Assembly: GCF_009389715.1 (NCBI RefSeq)
Contig: NC_052395.1
Span: 25,035,482-25,099,481, forward strand
Reading direction: 5' to 3'
DNA: 64,000 nucleotides
Source of the DNA: Phoenix dactylifera
Taxonomy: Eukaryota > Streptophyta > Magnoliopsida > Arecales > Arecaceae
Part shown: piece by piece, positions 57,801 through 64,000 of the stretch
How the letters are laid out: every line of letters begins with the position of its first letter
Position numbering within the stretch: the stretch's first letter is position 1
Program-made: the position numbers and the translations under genes
Notes under the pieces: generated by a model
Seen by the model: only the letters and a program-made list of their open reading frames with translations
Database searches by the model: none
What the model was told of the DNA's origin: nothing

Positions 57801-60491
57801 TTAGTCGTCATTTGGACCTTGAACATAAACATTTCTTAATTAGACAAGGTTAAAAATTTAAAATTCAACTATGGCTTAAAAAAAAAAAATCTTTATTTTA
57901 TAAAGCATCAAATAAGAATTTGTAAATCTGGGAATGAGTTATGTTTCAAACAGCGATCATAAGTGATACTGCATTATTTAGCAATTATCACTAGTGTTTA
58001 AAAAATAAAATCTTTATTTTATAAAGCATTAAATAAGAATTTGTAGATATGGGAATGAATTACGTTTCAAACAGCGTTCATAATTGATACTGCATTATTT
58101 AGCAATTATCTTTCTGTAACTGCATCTGTATTAGCAAATTGCTTTTACATATTATATTTGTTTTGTTTTACTAATTTCAGGATTTTATGGGAGGCTCCCA
58201 TGACAGCATGATAACTCTAGAAAACAGAGTTCGCATTCTTGAGAGGGTTGTTGAGGAGATGGCACGAGATTTGACAATATCATCAGGAAGGAGAGGTGGT
58301 AACGTGGTGCTAGGTTTTGAGGCATCTCCTGGAAGGTCCTCGAGCAAATACAATGGCCTTCATGACTATTCAAGCTCAAAGTTTGGCAGGGGGGGTGATG
58401 GACGGATTCTGTTTGCAGAAAGATATCTCTCATCAGGTAGTATAATTTCTGGATTTAGGGGAAGAGATCCCCCTTGGAGATCAGATTCTGAATCATGGGA
58501 TACTTACACATATACAGCTCCAAGAAATGGAGTAATGAACTCTAGGAGGGCTACTGGTGCTGTTGCCATTGATGCTAGGGTATCTAGGACTGAACAGGAT
58601 AGTGATCAAGTTGGCAACAGGCGATCTTGGGACAAGGGGCAAGGACCATTTAGGCTTGGTGAGGGTCCTTCTGCAAGAAGTGTTTGGCAAGCCTCAAAGG
58701 ATGAGGCTACTTTGGAAGCTATCCGGGTGGCTGGCGAAGATAATGGGAGCTCGCGAGTTGCAAAACGAACGACTATTCCAGAGCCAGATGCTGAAACTTT
58801 GGCAGATGATAACCCAGGACAGGAAAGGGGTCCACTTTGGGCTTCCTGGACCCATGCTATGGATTCGCTTCACAGTGGTGATATAGATTCAGCATATGCT
58901 GAGGTTCTTTCTACAGGTGATGATCTGTTACTTGTAAAATTGATGGATAAATCTGGCCCTGTTGTTGATCAACTTTCCAGTGAGGTAGCAAGTGAAGTCT
59001 TGCGCATGGTTGGACAGTTTCTCATGGAACAAAGCTTGTTTGATATAGCTCTGACCTGGCTTCAACAGGTATGCCTCACTTTGTAGTTCTGTCTAGAAAT
59101 GATTGATTTATATGATTATCCATTAATGATAGCAGTGATCTAAATCCCGTGGGACCAGGCAAATCTCTGTTTCTTTGTGGAATAGGATGTGCTGCCATCC
59201 CACCGTCCCAATGCTTGGGCTGGGGGATATCCTGGAATGCGCCAACAGGATGCTAGGATGAGGATGATGGGATGGCTCCATCCGGACACTTGGGACGGTG
59301 CCCCATCTCAACATCCTGCAGGATGTCCCACTGAGACTTGAATCTATATATGATAATTTGTCTAAGATCCGTCTAAGATACGCTACATTTATATTTAGTG
59401 CAAGTATACGTGGCTACATGTTCCATGATGCATCAGGGAAGTTTGCTGCTATAGCTGTTTTGTCTACATTCTGTTTGTTTAGATTGGAACAACTATTATG
59501 TGAAGGTTGTGAAGCTGCTCTGCGACAGAGTATCTACATAAAGGAACGAATTATACTTGCATGGGAACTCTGTTTACACTTTTGATGTGCAAATTTGCAA
59601 GGCTATATATATGCAACCATGCAGGAAAGGAGGACAATGCATTGGAATATTATTTGTAGCACTCTTCACTCTTCTTTTCCAACTCTATGTTACTTTGAGA
59701 ATTAGCACTAATTGGTGCACAGCAGAAGTGTCATGTTCACATAGAGGACCATGATGCAGAAGAAGAGAGGTGGAAGGAATATAGCTATTAATCTGCCTGT
59801 TTGATATTCATTTATCAGTTTTAAATTCTGGGTTCGTGAATGGGTTGGATTCATGCTAGATTGACCCTCTCTAGGATTTATACTGTTATCTAAACTCTTC
59901 AGCTGTACAAGGATCAAATCTGCAGATTTGGCTGAGAATCAGTTCTCAGAATCATGGAGAAGAAAACATGAATGTTGGGGCGGGGGTATTATAACATTTC
60001 AACTTAAAATCGCAACTTAAAATTTCAAAATATACATAAATCATACAGAACCAGGATTTTGAAATGCATCCAAATGCTCCTTCTGTCTTAGGAATTTGTT
60101 CTTCGCTAGTTTATCAAAAAATTATTTCAGTCTCATCTGTCTGGAAGACGCAATCCATGTATCTTGAATATACGGGCCACTCTCTAGTGTATATTGTATA
60201 GCCTGTTGCACACCATTTCATCTTACACATCATTTGCAGAACAAATTTGTGCTGGGCAGCATTTCTATAACAGTGTTTACTGAATGTTTTTTGCAGTTGA
60301 CTGATCTGGTCGTAGAAAATGGAGCTAACGTGCTCAGCATCCCCATTGAAGGGAAGAGAGAGATCTTGTTGAACCTTCACGCAGCTTCTGCAATCGAACC
60401 ATCGGAGGATTGGGAAGGGGCTACACCTAAGCAGATAATGATGCAGTTAGCATCCTCCTGGGGAGTCAATTTACAACTGCTTATCAAGTAG
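51880..60491 (+). CDS. TOR1: TORTIFOLIA1/SPIRAL2-like microtubule-associated protein
   Basis: Plant-specific HEAT-repeat protein. Family members bind cortical microtubules, stabilise minus ends and control directional cell growth and helical twisting. Exons: 51880-52698, 53711-53902, 54029-54122, 54245-54975, 58181-59068 and 60297-60491. All have GT-AG borders and compatible phases, giving 972 residues. A Ser-rich head is followed by HEAT repeats (about residues 40-365, e.g. AVDYLEKI, KAVQAGAAMCLAKVV, DWATRKAAADTL, EACRFDKVKPVRDS, LSWKKIAG). Then comes a variable Ser/Lys-rich middle, a coiled-coil patch (RQLSQLERQQANLMNMLQ, near 600), the conserved GSHDSMITLENRVR block, and a C-terminal helical domain ending QLASSWGVNLQLLIK. 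Exon 1 is very GC-rich, as in many monocot first exons. Intron 4 (3.2 kb) hosts a repeat-rich transposon. I chose the ATG at 51880; MAMVELK at about 52000 is a possible later start. Confidence 0.92.
55035..55745. mobile_element. 711-bp element with 8-bp TSD and expanded TTC/TCC repeats
   Basis: Exact 8-bp flanks TAGTAAAA (55027-55034, 55746-55753). The left end CAAGGTTCG and the right end read inward as CATGGTCGG are short imperfect TIRs. Both arms hold 'ggtac' or 'accggt' words as in 12257-12442. The centre (about 55130-55665) is an array of a GATGTTTTTTGATGTTTC unit, seven or so copies, mixed with (TTC)n, (TCC)n and CTT runs. Long frames there, including a Leu-rich one, are artefacts of the repeat. 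Confidence 0.8.
57890..58111. repeat. 121-bp tandem duplication near the end of TOR1 intron 4
   Basis: Copies at 57890-57990 and 58011-58111 share 'tctttattttataaagcat' and 'gatactgcattatttagc', with about ten differences. It ends some 70 bp before the exon 5 acceptor. Confidence 0.9.
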
Positions 60492-61734
60492 TATCTTGGG
60501 TAATCGCTCATGTTGTGTACTTTGTTTTCATATAATTTTTTGATTGGCTTGTTCTTAAGAAGCATATAACATTATATGTAATGAAATATAGAGAAGATGG
60601 AGCATGCACTACTCATTAGCCACAAATATTACTTCGGTTTTTTTTATTTGTTTATTTACCAAATTTTCTTTCCCACTATCAAAAATGCCCATCACAATGC
60701 ATGTATCGGTTCGTTAAAATGTTTCAACCAGGTGAGCACCTTGAACAAAGTTGATTATGAGGGTTTCCTGAGCAAGTTATTTTTTGGCTGCGAACGCTTG
60801 CTGCTCATCCCCATCTATTTAAAGACTTTTTGGTTTGAGGAAAGATTTTTTTTACTGAAATATTTTTTTCAAAAAAGTTGCTATCTGAGTTTATGATGTC
60901 TGAAGAAGTTGTTTTTGCATGTTTCGTTGATTATGGAAATGTAGCACTTTTTAAAATAGTTTATCTTTGGTTAGGCATTTACTTTTTTGAAAAAATTGTG
61001 TAAAATGCCTAATAAAAAAAAATTACCTCATTCTGTCCAAAAGCTTAAGAATATTTTTTTTAAAAAAAATATTCTAATTTTCAACCGATGAAAATTAGAT
61101 TTTTTTTGTCCTGCATATTTTTTTATAAAATATTAAAATCTTATTTTTATAAAAAATTATTTTTATTTTTTAAAAAAATTCTAACTAAATATGAGATTTA
61201 TATTTTTTTATTTTTTATTTTTTATTTTTTACGAACCAAATGACTTGTAAGATTTTGAAATATTTTGGATATAGGCTGGGTTGCGAAGGATGCCGGGCTC
61301 TGGCACCCATCAGTGTTACCAGCAGGCACTGCATGACGGTCAGCATTTAGCAATAGAAACGTGTTGTCCAGCCATTGCCACCTCTCCTTCCCTTTCGTGT
61401 TCTTTTGCTGATGAACCATCATGAACCAGAGAGTTGCTCTTGAACCACCGTCGACATCTTTATTGACGTCGATGGCGACCGATTCATCCACAAGCGCAAA
61501 AAACAAAGGCAATGTTTTCATATTGAAAAGGCCTACCGCACCTTCCTTTGGAGGTTACCATCCAGGCTTCGAAGGGGCTGTTATACCAACCTACACACGG
61601 ACCCCAGCAAATCCACATTTCCTCCAATGTTCAGTGAAATCCTTTTTTTTTTTCTTTTTTGAGGAAGAAATCATCAAGGCAAGAGAGGCTTTCCCGCAGC
61701 AGAAGCTGTCTTCGCTGCCCGTTTACCATCCCAA
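60492..61734. other. TOR1 3' UTR, then AT-rich DNA with a possible MITE
   Basis: The TOR1 3' UTR probably occupies the first few hundred bases. 'caagttattttttggctgcgaa' style sequence near 60772 opposes 'ttcgtaaaaaa' near 61230 (right end 'gaaccaaatgacttg'). A weak-TIR MITE of about 475 bp is therefore possible. 61250-61734 is GC-richer and adjoins the LINE fragment; nothing firm is seen there. Confidence 0.35.
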
Positions 61735-62010
61735 TATTCCAGGGGGGAGCTCAAGTAATTTTTCCCAGAGAGGCATGGCGAACTTCATTCTGGCGGGGCT
61801 GAAAGTTCGGCCTCTTCTTGGAGGGCAAGCACTTGCCCTGCAACCATCCCATGGCCCCCTCAGAAGAACTTCCTCCGTTCTCTTCTCAAACCGGAAAAAG
61901 GATGTAACCAAGAGACGAGACTGAAAATCCCTTGAGAGCCCCCATCTATGTTTCAGTTCCACTGACGATGGAAAGCCGTTTGGAAAGCCTTTTCCCAGAA
62001 ATTTCCCCAT
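61735..62010 (-). mobile_element. LINE ORF1 fragment (DUF4283-like)
   Basis: The minus-strand frame reads MGKFLGKGFPNGFPSS, then FFRFEKRTEEVLLRGPW, then MPLWEKLLELPPGILGW. This is the order seen in the DUF4283 region of plant LINE ORF1 proteins. Only this ~92-residue portion is open. The parts expected on either side are missing, so it is a fragment. Confidence 0.6.
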
Positions 62011-62799
62011 ATCAATCTCATCGTCAGAGAAGATAATGGTTTATCTTCGGCTGAGGCTCCCAACAAAACCACCTCCGGCCACGAACGCCCATACGTGGGA
62101 TATCTTGCACCTTAAAGCATCTACAAAATTTTATGCCACTATAAAAATGAACAACGTGTCACCCAATGCCCCAGAATAGGAGAATATACTTACCAGGCAC
62201 AATCTGCAAGCATATTATAAGCTAGTCAATTCAATCAGTAATGAACCAACCCTTGACCTGTTGCAGTCTCCCTGCAATCTTTCATCCAAAGTACTGCCAC
62301 CTTTAATCACAAATGTACACTAAAATGTTGAGCTTGATAGGTTTCATAGTCTAACACAGAATGACCATAGCAACAGGTACGTCATCTTTGCATCAATATT
62401 ATGCTGTTACCTTTTAAGATCCTGGTTATACGTGTTTAGCAGGCTCAATCTGCAAACACACGATACAATAAAAAACAAAAAAAAAAAATGCAGGAACGTG
62501 CTCTCGCTCAATGATAGCATGGCAAACGGTTGGATGAAATGGCTCAGGCTCTGGGACCATGAAATGCTACGTTGACCTCAGTACATCTGAAAGCACCAGC
62601 ACTCCACATTTCCTCTGCTTGTGGTAGTAAAAAGAAACCATAGCACCAGTTTCTCTTGTCGAAGAAATTATTTACATATGCTCATGACTTGGTTCAAAAT
62701 TTCATGGTATTTGGTGCAACAGGCCTTCAACACCCTCTGAAAACTCCTCTACCAAGGAATTGGAAGGGAAAAATGAAACCGCAGCAAGCTGTTTGGTTA
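62011..62799. other. Spacer and probable 3' UTR of the FkbM-type gene
   Basis: The bases just below 62800 should be the 3' UTR of the minus-strand methyltransferase gene. No other gene is recognised. Confidence 0.35.
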
Positions 62800-63159
62800 C
62801 TAATCTTTGGTGCAGTGAGCATCTGTACCATGCCGGTTACAGTGATGATAACCCACACTGCCAAGGAACTTCCTAATCTCCTCTGAACTGCTGTTGCTAG
62901 CCTGCAGCAACCGCTCATCTTCCTCATATATGAGGTATGGGGCGTGCCCTTTTTTTCTAGACAGAAGCTTTGAGGCACCTCTCAGGACATGGGACTCCCA
63001 ACCTTGGACATCAATTTTGATCAGCAACACACGTTCTGTATCTGGAATGACTTCATCCAAGGGGATTGTTGGCACCTCTACAGCAATCTCTTCATTAGAC
63101 TTGAATGCTAGTTTTGCACCAGTTGCAGAGATGGCACTGTTGTCCAGGCGGCCAACCAA
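62800..63159 (-). CDS. FkbM-family methyltransferase, last coding exon (partial gene)
   Basis: A 120-codon minus-strand exon ending in TAG at 62802-62800. An acceptor AG at 63161-63160 opens it with LVGRLDNSAISATGAK. It then reads TIPLDEVIPDTERVLLIKIDVQGWESHVLRGA. The IDVQGWE box is the family's conserved acidic motif near the end of the S-adenosylmethionine-binding Rossmann fold. YLIYEEDERLL then follows. The family methylates varied small molecules or sugars, and plant members are mostly uncharacterised. Earlier exons should lie at higher coordinates. I could not find them before 64000, so the next intron is at least ~840 bp or the exons are too short to see. Confidence 0.85.
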   Translation of the reverse strand: MVGRLDNSAISATGAKLAFKSNEEIAVEVPTIPLDEVIPDTERVLLIKIDVQGWESHVLRGASKLLSRKKGHAPYLIYEEDERLLQASNSSSEEIRKFLGSVGYHHCNRHGTDAHCTKD

Positions 63160-64000
63160 CTGATTCATATAGCAAGCAAGAAAAGTATTTTGCTCGGCAT
63201 GAATAAATATCTGATAAATGTGAAATAACTAAAAAATTTCAAATGTGAAATAACTCAGGCTGTTCTCAATTGAGTCACCACACAATCATAAACCATAAAG
63301 TCGTCATAATTATGATTGATTATAAGAACAGAAATATAATAATATTTGATGTAGAAACCAAAGCAATTGTCTGAATTAACCAAATAGGTGAGCAATCATG
63401 TGCACAATGAATTTCTGAATAGGAAATTTGAAGTGCCGAGAGAACTGTTGGAGATAATCATATGGCCAGAAAATGCAAGATGTGATGTTACCATTAAGCT
63501 TTCCCTAAATGGAAAACCTCTTCTCCGCTCATCTTTCAAGCACGAATTTCCATCGACACACAGGCACCCTTGCATCATGAGAGTAGACAAACAGCATCAC
63601 AAACAATGACAACTCTGATCTCAACTAAAATAGAAACTTCAAACAAATTTTTCTCACACTGGTCCAAGTCAGCAATTCTCACATTTACAAGGGTCATGTG
63701 CCATGAGGCTTCCTTTGAATAAGAGTAGCCTGTGCCGAGCATGTCTTCTCAATCACAATACAAATGGCAGCTAGCCAATATATGAAGCTGTTACCATACC
63801 TACGCCGACAGCCTTGCCTACTCCATCAAGGCCATAGCATTCCAAACAGCACCTCCAAAAGGATGTGCCTTCCATAGTAGATCTGGGAGAGATTTGTGTT
63901 GAAGATGTGTATCATTTCACTCATCAATTAGCTTCCTCTAAAAGTAATATTTCTATCAATCATCTCAATTGTAAGAGCAACATACAACCCACCCCAGGTT
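63160..64000 (-). other. Probable intron of the FkbM-type gene
   Basis: No exon of the methyltransferase family was recognised on either strand. A 73-codon plus-strand frame at 63388-63609 has no family similarity I know. Confidence 0.4.

Noticed and set aside
59140-59335. GTGGGAC facing GTCCCAC about 180 bp apart in a TOR1 intron, as a MITE
   Set aside because: The inverted match is too short, the inner sequence is not symmetric and no target duplication was found.
1-64000. tRNA, rRNA or other structured RNA genes
   Set aside because: I saw no cloverleaf with the B-box signature. The only rRNA-like stretch is the short plastid-derived fragment near 35872.

Overview
The window is nuclear DNA of a flowering plant. 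A CC-type NLR gene, a nuclear SDH3 gene with a rice-like protein, a TORTIFOLIA1/SPIRAL2 gene, spliced genes with GT-AG introns, many nested retroelements and a plastid-DNA insertion all point that way. A monocot, possibly a palm, is my inference from the resistance-gene type, the SDH3 sequence and the LTR elements. I could not test it.

Layout. Bases 1-952 are the 3' end of a LINE. 1525-4260 is an intact single-exon CC-NB-ARC-LRR resistance gene. Two decayed copies of its tail follow (5172-5930 and 8107-8625), separated by LINE insertions. 9988-14889 (minus) is SDH3, with a 34-nt first coding exon and a 4.5-kb intron holding an 8-bp-TSD element, a tandem duplication and a solo LTR. 17060-32445 is one copy of a segmental duplication, swollen by a Gypsy-like element, a broken Copia element, a 2.34-kb tandem duplication and a long solo-LTR-like element. 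The compact second copy lies at 39880-42290 and serves as an empty-site control. Between the copies are a Tourist-like MITE nested in its own kind (32446-33380), a long-TIR MITE, a plastid-DNA mosaic (35671-35980), and two tail-to-tail genes for small related proteins whose stop codons share one CTAG (37299-38155).

The right third is more gene-like. 46324-50121 (minus) is a five-exon aldose 1-epimerase gene whose exon 2 end and donor are repeated four times in tandem. 51880-60491 (plus) is a six-exon TORTIFOLIA1/SPIRAL2 microtubule-protein gene with a triplet-repeat-rich transposon in intron 4. 62800-63159 (minus) is the last coding exon of an FkbM-type methyltransferase gene that continues beyond what I can resolve.

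The genes do not form one pathway. They are ordinary housekeeping, defence and growth genes set among repeats. The most unusual signals are structural: the shared-stop paralog pair, the exon-2 tandem array, the self-nested MITE, a short element family with 8-bp target duplications and internal microsatellites, and the paralogous segments that date several insertions relative to one another. All boundaries were read by eye. Exon joins rest on GT-AG sites, phase agreement and protein-family knowledge, not on transcripts.
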